Source: Magnetospirillum sulfuroxidans (GTDB taxonomy: Bacteria > Pseudomonadota > Alphaproteobacteria > Rhodospirillales > Magnetospirillaceae). Taken from it: a stretch of DNA of 64,000 bases. This document shows, in pieces, positions 18,581 through 26,287 of this stretch. The stretch spans positions 1 through 64,000 of the forward strand of contig NZ_JAGTUF010000004.1 of the NCBI RefSeq assembly GCF_018224925.1, given 5' to 3'. The translations under genes and the position numbers were made by a program. How positions within the stretch are numbered: the first letter of the stretch is position 1; each line of letters opens with the position of its first letter. The notes beneath the pieces were generated by a model, which worked only from the letters and a program-made list of their open reading frames with translations, was not told where the DNA came from and did not search any database.

Positions 18581-19908
18581 CCCCGCCCCCGTCCCCGTCC
18601 TCATCGCCGTCTCCATCCCAGGCCGAACGCCTCGGCATCTTGCTGCATCTGGAAGAACGCGCCCGCAACGCGGCCGAAATGGCCGAATTGGGCTTTGTCA
18701 TCGTCAACGACACCTTGGCGATACAATCCTATCGACAGGCCGCCTTATGGATCGACGGTGTCCGCGCCCTGTCCGGGGTACCGCAGGTCGAAGCCGGGGC
18801 GCCGTTCATTCTGTGGCTGGCCCGCATCGGCCGCCGCCTCAGCGCAAACGCCATTGCCGGCCCGGTCGATCCGTCCCAGCTTGATCCCGTCGATGCCGCC
18901 GAATGGGAGGAATGGCTGCCGCCTTTCGCCCTGTGGTTGCCGCTGGCCCAGGGGGGATTGCTGTTGGCCGACGACGCCCCCTTTGCCGAAGGTGATGTCG
19001 CCCTTCTGACCCACTTGGCCGGCGCCTATGGTCACGCTTGGACCGCCTTGCACCGCCCTGGCCCGCTGGATCTGCTCCGCAATCGCCTGCGGGCCATGCC
19101 GCGACGCCGGATCAAATGGATCGCCGCCGGATTGGTGGTCTTGTCGCTGATCCCGGTTCGCTTGTCGGTCTTGGCCCAAGGCGAGATGGTTCCCGCCGCC
19201 CCGGTGCTGGTGCGCTCGCCGTTGGACGGGGTGGTCGAAACCATTCACGTCGTGCCCAACGACCCGGTCGAGGAAGGCCAACCGCTGTTCGAATTGGATG
19301 CGACATCCTTGGCGTCACGCCTGGACGTGGCGGCCAAGGCCCTGGCCGGAGCGGAAGCCGAATATCGCCAATCCGTACAGGCCGCATTATGGGACCCCAA
19401 GGCCAAGGCCCAACTGGCCATTATCGGCGGCCGCATCGAGGAACGCCGGGCCGAAGCCGACTATCTGCAAGGCCAACTCGCCCGCACCCAGGTCAAGGCG
19501 CCCAAGACCGGCATCGTCGTTTTCGACGATCCCTCCACTTGGTTGGGCCGCCCGGTCAGCCTGGGGGAAAAGGTGATGGCGGTAACCGGTGAAACCGATA
19601 CCGAGGTGGAAGCCTGGCTGGCGGTGGGCGATGCCATTCCGTTAGCCGCCGACGCCCCGGTCACCATGTTCCTGAACAGCGCCCCGCTCTCACCGGTTCA
19701 TGCGCGGCTGCGCATCATCGGTTATCAGGCTCAGCCCCGCCCCGACGGATTGTTGGGCTATCGCCTGCGCGCGACGGTCAAAGAGGGCGAGGAACACCCC
19801 CGCGTCGGCCAGATGGGAACCGTGCGGGTCGATGGCGATCGGGTTCCGTTGATTTACTGGCTGTTCCGCAAGCCATTGGCGGCAGCGCGGCAATGGCTGG
19901 GCATCTAA
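18577..19908 (+). CDS. Inner-membrane HlyD-type adaptor with a cytosolic N-terminal domain
   Basis: 443 aa. Residues 1-175 form a soluble region rich in Leu and Ala with no signal peptide, reminiscent of a GAF-like fold (FVIVNDTLAIQSYRQAALW, then LALWLPLAQGGLLL). One membrane span follows at about 181-198 (WIAAGLVVLSLIPVRLSVLA), then the periplasmic lipoyl hairpin (SPLDGVVETIHVVPNDPVEEG), a short helical hairpin, the second lipoyl half (APKTGIVVFDDP) and a beta barrel. A cytosolic sensor-like domain on an adaptor is unusual and could contact the exported protein or the M50 subunit. It starts inside the previous gene's stop and precedes the M50 gene by 3 bp. Confidence 0.75.
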   Translation: MTPPPSPSSSPSPSQAERLGILLHLEERARNAAEMAELGFVIVNDTLAIQSYRQAALWIDGVRALSGVPQVEAGAPFILWLARIGRRLSANAIAGPVDPSQLDPVDAAEWEEWLPPFALWLPLAQGGLLLADDAPFAEGDVALLTHLAGAYGHAWTALHRPGPLDLLRNRLRAMPRRRIKWIAAGLVVLSLIPVRLSVLAQGEMVPAAPVLVRSPLDGVVETIHVVPNDPVEEGQPLFELDATSLASRLDVAAKALAGAEAEYRQSVQAALWDPKAKAQLAIIGGRIEERRAEADYLQGQLARTQVKAPKTGIVVFDDPSTWLGRPVSLGEKVMAVTGETDTEVEAWLAVGDAIPLAADAPVTMFLNSAPLSPVHARLRIIGYQAQPRPDGLLGYRLRATVKEGEEHPRVGQMGTVRVDGDRVPLIYWLFRKPLAAARQWLGI

Positions 19909-19911
19909 GCC

Positions 19912-22014
19912 ATGCTGCCGCCGCTGCGCGACGAATTGGTCTTGCACGCCGGCCCCACCGCCGGCGACGGTTCACCCACCTGGACCCTGCACGACCCCGC
20001 CCGCAACCGCTATTTCCGCCTTTCCTGGCAAGCCTTCGAGATTTTGTCGCGCTGGGATGCCGGTGATCTGGACACCGTCGCCCAACGCGTCAATGCCGAA
20101 ACCACCCTGAACCTGGATGCCGAAGACGTCGAGGCGATGGCCCGCTTCATCGTCGGCAATTTTCTCACCCGCCCCGGTGTCGACGGCACCGCCCGCCTGC
20201 TTCAAGCCGCCAAAGCCACCCAACATTCCTGGGGCCAATGGCTGTTGCATCATTATCTGTTCTTCCGCATTCCCTTGGTCCGCCCGGACCACTGGCTTGG
20301 CCAGAGCCTGCCCCATTTAGCGTGGATCTTTCGCCCGGCCGCCGGCTGGGTGACCCTGGCCGCCCTGATCCTTGGCTTGATCTTGGTGCAACGGCAATGG
20401 GATCATTTCGTCACCACCTTGGTCTCCACCGCCACCTTGTCCGGTTTGGCCTGGTACGGACTGGCCCTGGCCGGCGCCAAGGTCTGTCACGAATTGGGAC
20501 ACGCCTTTACCGCCAAACGCCTGGGCTGCCGCGTGCCGACAATGGGGGTCGCCTTCCTGGTCATGTGGCCGGTCCTGTACACCGACGTCACCGATGCCTG
20601 GAAACTGACCTCGCGCCGGCAACGCCTGGCCATCGGCAGCGCCGGCATCGCCACCGAACTGATCATCGCCGCCTGGGCGACGCTGGCCTGGGCGATCCTG
20701 CCCGACGGCCCCGCCCGCTCGGCCGCCTTCGTGCTGGCGACCACCACTTGGATCGGCACCCTGGTGGTCAATCTCAGCCCGTTCATGCGCTTTGACGGGT
20801 ACTTCCTGGCCATGGACGCCTTTGACCTGCCGAACCTGCATGGCCGGGCCTTTGCCCAAGCCCGTTGGTGGCTGCGCGAGGTCCTGTTTTCCCTGGGCGA
20901 ACCCGCCCCCGAACCGTTCCCCCCCCTGCGCCGGGCGTGGCTGATCGCCTTCGCCATCGGCACCTGGATTTATCGGCTGGCGCTGTTTCTCGGCATCGCC
21001 GTGCTGGTCTACCATTTCTTCATCAAAGCGGTCGGCGTTCTGTTGTTCGTGGTTGAAATCGGATGGTTCGTGTTGTTGCCATTGAAAAATGAAATCAAGG
21101 AATGGTGGGAACGCCGACAGGCCATTGCCGCCGCCCGCCGGGGCCGTCTGTGGCTGGCGGCTTTGCTGGCTTTGCTGCTGCTGGCGGTAATCCCCTGGCA
21201 ATCGCGGTTATCGGCGCCGGCGATGCTCAAGGCCGGGGGCCATAGCCCTCTTTTCACCCCGGCGCCGGGGCAGGTGCTCCGCCTCGACGTCATCGAGGGA
21301 CAGCAAGTCGAAGCCGGACAGGTCATCGCGGTTCTCACCTCCCCCGATCTGGAATATCGGCTGAAACGCGCCCGTGCCCGTGCGGCGGTGCTTGATTACG
21401 AAATGGCCGGCATCGGCTTTGAACCCAGCTTCCTGGCTCAGGCCCAGCAACTGACCGAGGGATTGGCCGGCGCCATGGCCGAAATCCAAGGGCTGGAACA
21501 AGAAATCGAACGACTGACGATCACCGCCCCGGTTTCCGGCCGCGTCGTCGATCTGGATAGCACGGTAAGACCGCGACAATGGCTGGCCACGAAGACTCGA
21601 CTGATGGGGCTGGTTGAAGCCAAGCCCCCCCTGGCCGAGGCCATCGTCGACGAGCACGACCGCGAACGCTTGAGCATCGGTGACACCTGCACCTTTTATC
21701 CCGAGCAACCGGCTTGGCCGGTAATGCCCTGTCGGGTAAGCAGTATCGACAAGGTCGGATCAGCGCTGTTGCCGCTGCCGCAACTGGCCGACCTTAACGG
21801 TGGCCCCATCGCCGTCCGCTCCAGCGCCAACCAATTGGTGTCACAAAAATCCTTGACCCGTATTCGCCTGGATATGGTGCCCGGAGAAGATCCGCCCCCC
21901 ATCCCGACCATGGAAATCAGGGGCAATGTGACCATATCCGCCGGTCGCACCAGCCTGCTGGGAGGCGCGTTGCGTTCAGTCCTGGCGGTGATGATCCGCG
22001 AATTCGGCGTCTGA
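19912..22014 (+). CDS. PqqD-like + M50 metalloprotease + HlyD-like fusion membrane protein
   Basis: 700 aa. Residues 20-90 resemble a PqqD-type winged helix, the fold used as a peptide-recognition element (RYFRLSWQAFEIL, then DLDTVAQRVN). A multi-span membrane core contains the zinc motif HELGH (193-197) and the second site-2-protease motif NLSPFMRFDG (287-296), so both metal-binding parts are intact. After several more spans (to about residue 435) comes a periplasmic HlyD-like segment with two lipoyl halves (PGQVLRLDVIEGQQVEAGQV and APVSGRVVDLDS). The protein combines intramembrane protease, adaptor and possible substrate reader. In this operon it is likely the inner-membrane core of the exporter for the giant LEPR protein. 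That role is inferred. Confidence 0.8.
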   Translation: MLPPLRDELVLHAGPTAGDGSPTWTLHDPARNRYFRLSWQAFEILSRWDAGDLDTVAQRVNAETTLNLDAEDVEAMARFIVGNFLTRPGVDGTARLLQAAKATQHSWGQWLLHHYLFFRIPLVRPDHWLGQSLPHLAWIFRPAAGWVTLAALILGLILVQRQWDHFVTTLVSTATLSGLAWYGLALAGAKVCHELGHAFTAKRLGCRVPTMGVAFLVMWPVLYTDVTDAWKLTSRRQRLAIGSAGIATELIIAAWATLAWAILPDGPARSAAFVLATTTWIGTLVVNLSPFMRFDGYFLAMDAFDLPNLHGRAFAQARWWLREVLFSLGEPAPEPFPPLRRAWLIAFAIGTWIYRLALFLGIAVLVYHFFIKAVGVLLFVVEIGWFVLLPLKNEIKEWWERRQAIAAARRGRLWLAALLALLLLAVIPWQSRLSAPAMLKAGGHSPLFTPAPGQVLRLDVIEGQQVEAGQVIAVLTSPDLEYRLKRARARAAVLDYEMAGIGFEPSFLAQAQQLTEGLAGAMAEIQGLEQEIERLTITAPVSGRVVDLDSTVRPRQWLATKTRLMGLVEAKPPLAEAIVDEHDRERLSIGDTCTFYPEQPAWPVMPCRVSSIDKVGSALLPLPQLADLNGGPIAVRSSANQLVSQKSLTRIRLDMVPGEDPPPIPTMEIRGNVTISAGRTSLLGGALRSVLAVMIREFGV

Positions 22015-22059
22015 GATCGCCACGGCCAAGCGATTGACTCAGCGGAACCAGCGAAGCCC

Positions 22060-22149
22060 GTGGTCCGATCCAGACGGACCACAAAATCAACAAATTGGGC
22101 ACTGATTCATTCAGCTGGCCGGTGTACCATTCTGAATGAATCAGTGCCC
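22060..22149 (+). terminator. Two tandem stem-loops after the M50 gene
   Basis: Stem 1 is GTGGTCCG (22060-22067) with CGGACCAC (22075-22082). Stem 2 is a perfect 17-bp arm pair, 22097-22113 and 22133-22149, around a 19-nt loop. Neither is followed by a T run, so a factor-independent terminator is uncertain. An mRNA 3'-end stabiliser or a protein-binding palindrome is equally possible. The pair lies between the export operon and the small secreted-protein gene, 37 bp before that gene's start. Confidence 0.5.
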
Positions 22150-22186
22150 TAGCGTATACTCAAAATTGTAGTAAGGAGTCTTGCCC

Positions 22187-22501
22187 ATGACACGCTGGAC
22201 CTTCCCGTGGGGGGTTGCCGCCCTGTTCGCCAGCACCCTGCTGACGCCAGCCCTGGCGGCTGACCCGGCGGCCAACAGTGCGGCCACCGCCGCCGCTAAA
22301 TCGGCCGCCATCGAAGGCGCGCGCATGCGCCTGTCCACCCGCCCCAGCCCCTCGGGGACCGCGGCGCTGATCGAGGCGCAAGAAGCCCTGCGCCGCTATC
22401 AACAAGCCCCCATGGATAAGAAAACCGAGGCGCAGGCCATCCTTGACGCCGCCATTGCCCGCCTGCACATGGAAAGCGAAGCGCCCCCCGCCCGCCCGTG
22501 A
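22187..22501 (+). CDS. Small secreted alanine-rich protein of unknown function
   Basis: 104 aa from the ATG at 22187, with AAGGAG eight bases upstream. A signal peptide is clear (MTRWTFPWGVAALFASTLL, cleavage after ALA near residue 24). The mature part is Ala-rich and helical (NSAATAAAKSAAIEGARMR, then IEAQEALRRYQQAPMDKKTE) and ends PPARP. No known domain was recognised. It is separated from the export operon by the two stem-loops but lies on the same strand. It could be a periplasmic chaperone or an accessory to that system, or unrelated. Confidence 0.65.
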   Translation: MTRWTFPWGVAALFASTLLTPALAADPAANSAATAAAKSAAIEGARMRLSTRPSPSGTAALIEAQEALRRYQQAPMDKKTEAQAILDAAIARLHMESEAPPARP

Positions 22502-22536
22502 TCCGATCGCTCCAGGGGCAAGCGGGATCCCCTGGT

Positions 22537-22839
22537 TCAGGCGATCTCGAAATACTTATGCAGCTTGCCGATGGCGATCAGCTTTTCCACTTGCCCTGAC
22601 GCCCCTTTCAGCACCACCACCCGCTCTTGCTGAACGGCGGCGTCCCGCACGATCAACAGCATGCCCAAGGCCGAGGAATCCAGAAACTCGGCCTTGCCCA
22701 GGTCAAAGACGATGCGGCTGCTGCCGGCTTCGTTAATCGTGTTGAGAATGCCCCGAAAACCACGATGATCGGCATGAGTCATCCGCCCGCTGACCTGAAC
22801 GTGAAACTCGTTACCGTGGGTCTCGCATGCATATTCCAT
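22537..22839 (-). CDS. STAS-domain anti-sigma-factor antagonist
   Basis: 100 aa from the ATG at 22839, with GGAAGAGG upstream. The single STAS domain carries the phosphoserine loop DSSALGML (D54-S55-S56), preceded by SRIVFDLGKAEFL, as in SpoIIAA/RsbV proteins. Such proteins are released from a kinase when dephosphorylated by a PP2C-type phosphatase. The divergent gene at 22934 encodes exactly that kind of phosphatase with an ATPase domain, so the two form a partner-switching pair. The downstream target (sigma factor, cyclase or adhesion regulator) is not visible. Confidence 0.85.
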   Translation of the reverse strand: MEYACETHGNEFHVQVSGRMTHADHRGFRGILNTINEAGSSRIVFDLGKAEFLDSSALGMLLIVRDAAVQQERVVVLKGASGQVEKLIAIGKLHKYFEIA

Positions 22840-22933
22840 ATTTCGCCTCTTCCAGCTGGGGGCCAATGGTTGTATCGGAAAGCACGTGGCGTCAGGGTAG
22901 AATTGCCAAAAAGCCGGGCCGGAGCAAACTACA

Positions 22934-24796
22934 ATGACTATAAAAGCGGTAATCGCAGATGATTGCGCCAAGGGCAGAACTTTATCCGAATCCATAGGCC
23001 TATCGGAAACGGAAACAAGAAATCATTCCGATCATTCTATTTTGATCACCTCCGGCATTGACGGCGACGGATTGCGTCACGCCTTGCGCCCACCGCATCG
23101 TGGCGCCATCGAAGTCGGCGCCACCGATTGGCGGCAATCGGGCCAACGCTTTTTGCAGCATCTCCGCCAAGGGGGACTGGGCTTGGCGCTCCGCACCACC
23201 ACCGCCTATGCCGAGGATGCCGCCTTCATCTTCAGCCAATCCCTGATCCCCCATTTACGCGACAGCGGCTTCGTCTGCCCGATTGATCTGGAATTGGTGG
23301 TGCACGAGGCGCTGGCCAACGCCATGATTCACGGCAACCTGGCGGTTGACGCCACCACCAGCGGCTCGGTCGAGGATATGCTGCGCTTTGGCGAAATGGT
23401 TGACGACGGCTTGGCCAATCCAGATCTGTGCGGACGCATGATCTGGTTGTCGGCCGCCATCAGCGGCGCCAGCCTGCAATTAGCCGTCGAGGATCAGGGC
23501 CAAGGCTTCCACGGACACCACAAAGTCCGTGATATCCGTCCCCACGGCCTGGACCTGATCGGCGACGCCGCCCTGGGCCAACGCCGCGAGAATGACGGCC
23601 GCACCCTGGTGCTGGACTTGCCGCTGGAACAACGGCACCTGCCACGGCAGGCATTCTCGGGCGCATCGATCTTGGTGGTCGATGACAATCCCTTCAATCG
23701 CCGCATGCTGGAAGCCTTGATTAAAACTGTCGGCGTCGGCCGCATCGACCTTGCCACCGATGGAATCGAAGGTTTGGCCGCCATTGCCGCCAACCAACCC
23801 GATCTGGTCTTGCTGGACGTGATGATGCCCAACATGGATGGGCTGGAAATGTGCAGGCGGCTGCGCGCCGACCATGCCTTATCCGACCTGCCGGTTCTGT
23901 TCATCACCGCGCTTGAGGATGCCAAAAGCCGCACCGCCTGCTTTGCCGCCGGCGGCAACGACGTTATCTCCAAACCCATCGACACCGACGAAGTGTTGGC
24001 CCGCGTCCGTGTGCACCTGCAAAACGCCCTGCTGATGGGCAAGCTCAATGCCTATCGCAATCGTGTGCGCGACGAATTGGAAAGCGCCCGCGCCGCCCAA
24101 GCCACCCTCATCCCCACCGACAGCCACTTGGCGGCCATCCGCAGCCGCACCGGCTTGTCCATTGAAGGGGTGGTGGAAAGCTCGTCCGAACTGGGCGGCG
24201 ATTTCTGGACCCTGTTCGACGCCGGCCCGCGCCGGTTGGGAATTCTGGCCGCCGATTTTTCCGGCCATGGCCTCGCCGCCGCTTTCAACGTCTTTCGTCT
24301 GCATGTGCTGCTCAGCCGATTGCCGCGCCGGCCGCCTGGCCCGGCGGCGATGATGGCGCAGTTGAACCAAGAGCTTAAACTGTTGCTCAAGCCGGGTGAA
24401 TTTGCCGCCTTGTTCATCGGCCTGATCGACCTGGATGAAGAAACCCTGACCTATAGCGGCGCCGCCACCCCGGCCCCGGTTCTGATCGTCGATGGGCGTC
24501 CGCGCTTTCTCGACGTCGCCGGCCCGCCGCTGGGGGCCTTTGCCGATGCCGAATACGACGAAAGCACCGTGGTTTTTCCCGCCAACGCCTCGCTGCTGGT
24601 CTATAGCGACGCCCTGATCGAAAGCGAAATCGACGGACGGCAAATCTGCGATGACGAGACCTTGCTGCGGTGGACCGCCGACGCAGCCCCCATCGATCAC
24701 CTGATCACCTTTATCCTCAACCGCTTTCACGCCCGCATTCCGGGGGAGCCCCCGGACGATCTGACATTGCTGCATGTCCGCCGACTCGCGCAATGA
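22934..24796 (+). CDS. Response regulator with HATPase-like and SpoIIE/PP2C phosphatase domains
   Basis: 620 aa. Residues about 100-225 form an RsbW-like ATP-binding kinase domain (VVHEALANAMIHGNL N-box; LAVEDQGQGF G-box). A receiver domain spans about 244-350, with an acidic pair in VVDDNPFNRR, the phosphoacceptor D295 in LLDVMMPNMDG and the conserved Lys in SKPID. The C-terminus is a SpoIIE/PP2C phosphatase (LGGDFW, AADFSGHGLAAAF, LLVYSDALIES). Having kinase and phosphatase in one chain suggests it sets the phosphorylation level of the divergent STAS protein under control of REC phosphorylation. GGAG lies nine bases before the ATG. The opposed kinase and phosphatase activities are inferred from the domains. 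Confidence 0.85.
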   Translation: MTIKAVIADDCAKGRTLSESIGLSETETRNHSDHSILITSGIDGDGLRHALRPPHRGAIEVGATDWRQSGQRFLQHLRQGGLGLALRTTTAYAEDAAFIFSQSLIPHLRDSGFVCPIDLELVVHEALANAMIHGNLAVDATTSGSVEDMLRFGEMVDDGLANPDLCGRMIWLSAAISGASLQLAVEDQGQGFHGHHKVRDIRPHGLDLIGDAALGQRRENDGRTLVLDLPLEQRHLPRQAFSGASILVVDDNPFNRRMLEALIKTVGVGRIDLATDGIEGLAAIAANQPDLVLLDVMMPNMDGLEMCRRLRADHALSDLPVLFITALEDAKSRTACFAAGGNDVISKPIDTDEVLARVRVHLQNALLMGKLNAYRNRVRDELESARAAQATLIPTDSHLAAIRSRTGLSIEGVVESSSELGGDFWTLFDAGPRRLGILAADFSGHGLAAAFNVFRLHVLLSRLPRRPPGPAAMMAQLNQELKLLLKPGEFAALFIGLIDLDEETLTYSGAATPAPVLIVDGRPRFLDVAGPPLGAFADAEYDESTVVFPANASLLVYSDALIESEIDGRQICDDETLLRWTADAAPIDHLITFILNRFHARIPGEPPDDLTLLHVRRLAQ

Positions 24797-24821
24797 TCAC
24801 GCGCCGACTCGCGCATGATCA
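24779..24821. repeat. Tandem near-duplicate of 20-21 bp across two convergent stop codons
   Basis: A 21-nt unit at 24779-24799 (containing CCGACTCGCGC and TGATCA) repeats at 24802-24821 with one base missing. The first copy holds the stop of the phosphatase gene and the second holds the stop of the chemotaxis receptor gene. It looks like a small local duplication between convergent genes. Confidence 0.8.
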
Positions 24822-26159
24822 GGCGAAAGCGGCGGCCAGTTCATCCAGCAGGTTCTGGACTTCCTGCGAGGGTTCCTCGATCGAGGCGACCGCAGCCACG
24901 GCAGCGTCGAAATCGCCATCCCGAAACAGCTTGGCGGCGTGGATCCCTTGATGGTGCACCCGCTCATGCGGCTTTTCCAGGGCGATAAAAGCAGGATGCT
25001 TGCGGATTTCCTGGTCGGTGATGGCGTCGTACCACTTGCCCAGACGGCAGGTGTGGTGATTGGCCAGCTCGTCCGGGTTCAGACTGGTCCGCCCCGCCAG
25101 CATTTCCGCCAGACGCCGCCGCCAGACCATGTGGTCCGACTTGGCCAGCAAGATGACGGCGTTGTGCATTTCCACCTTCGCCACTTCGCTCAGCATCTCG
25201 GACAAGGTATTGCTCGCCTGGGACGAGATTTCGATGACCTTGTCGATAGCGTTGGTATCGTCGACCGAACGGGCGGCGGCGGCTTCCAGGTTATTGGCGA
25301 TTTCCTGGGCGGCGACACGCTGTTGGCTCAGATGCTCGGCGATTTCCTGCATCAAGGTGGTCACATCCTGAATTTCGGTGCTGACCAAGCGCATTTTATC
25401 GACCGAGGCCAAAACCACCATTTCGCCCTGACGCACCACTTCCGCCCCACGGGTCATCCCGTGCAAAATATTGCCGGTTTCCTGGGTCAGCGTGTCGATC
25501 CTGGCGCGGATGTCGTGGGTCGCCTGGGCGGTCTGGTTGGCGAGGTTCTTGACCTCGTTGGCGACAACGGCGAAGCCTTTGCCGGCATTGCCGGCACGGG
25601 CCGCCTCGATGGTGGCGTTAAGGGCCAAGATGTTGGTTTGCCGGGCGATCTGTTCGATCTGCTTGACGATGGCGCCGATGCTGGACGAAGCGTCGGACAA
25701 ATGACCGACATGATCGGCGGTCTGTTCCACCGTATCGACAATGGTGCGCATGGTGGTGACCACCGCCTCAGTGCTGCGCGCCCCGTCATTGGACAGCTCG
25801 CGCACCGAATCGGCGTTGGCGGCGGCCAGTTCCGAGGTCCGGCTGATCGCCTGGACGGTGGAAACCATTTCTTCGGTGGCCGAAGAAATCGATGCCATCC
25901 GCCGGCTCATTTCGCGGATCGACCGCAGGGTCTGCACCGCCTGGGTCACCGTGCCGTTCAGATAGACGGACATGTCAACCGATCGGTTCAGCAACCCCTT
26001 GGAGCGGCTTTCCAACCCATCCGCCAAGTGCCGCAGCTTATCGGCCAAAGGTCCGGTCCCATCTGGCAAGGACAGATAGCCGCCTTCCATCATGCGGTCG
26101 ATCATGGCTTCAAGGCTGGCGATATCAACACCGGGTTCCGACACGTCATACCCCTCCAA
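24819..26159 (-). CDS. Soluble methyl-accepting chemotaxis receptor with C-terminal CZB domain
   Basis: 446 aa, with no transmembrane segment. The N-terminal 60 residues are acidic and hydrophobic. The MCP signalling hairpin follows, with the conserved tip NILALNATIEAARAGNAGKG and FAVVANEVKNLA. A CZB zinc-binding domain occupies about residues 330-446: a His in KSDHMVWRRRL, HHTCRLGKWY with the His/Cys ligands, and a later His in PHERVHHQG. CZB domains sense zinc, or hypochlorous acid through the zinc-bound Cys, and modulate receptors and cyclases. This receptor should signal from the cytoplasm to CheA. It converges on the phosphatase gene. Confidence 0.9.
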   Translation of the reverse strand: MEGYDVSEPGVDIASLEAMIDRMMEGGYLSLPDGTGPLADKLRHLADGLESRSKGLLNRSVDMSVYLNGTVTQAVQTLRSIREMSRRMASISSATEEMVSTVQAISRTSELAAANADSVRELSNDGARSTEAVVTTMRTIVDTVEQTADHVGHLSDASSSIGAIVKQIEQIARQTNILALNATIEAARAGNAGKGFAVVANEVKNLANQTAQATHDIRARIDTLTQETGNILHGMTRGAEVVRQGEMVVLASVDKMRLVSTEIQDVTTLMQEIAEHLSQQRVAAQEIANNLEAAAARSVDDTNAIDKVIEISSQASNTLSEMLSEVAKVEMHNAVILLAKSDHMVWRRRLAEMLAGRTSLNPDELANHHTCRLGKWYDAITDQEIRKHPAFIALEKPHERVHHQGIHAAKLFRDGDFDAAVAAVASIEEPSQEVQNLLDELAAAFA

Positions 26160-26287
26160 AGGCTACGGCTATTGCGAATTCTCACAATAAACCGCGCCGT
26201 CGGGAAGGAAAAAGCGAAACCAGGAAAAAGAAAGCGGTGAAATGCCCGCCGTCATTCTGAAAATGCGCACATTTCGCATCTCAATGG
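26160..26287. other. Gap between the chemotaxis receptor gene and the giant RTX gene
   Basis: 128 bp. The giant RTX gene ends at 26288 and the receptor gene begins at 26159, both on the minus strand. It would contain the receptor promoter. No hairpin or T-run terminator was seen. Confidence 0.35.
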
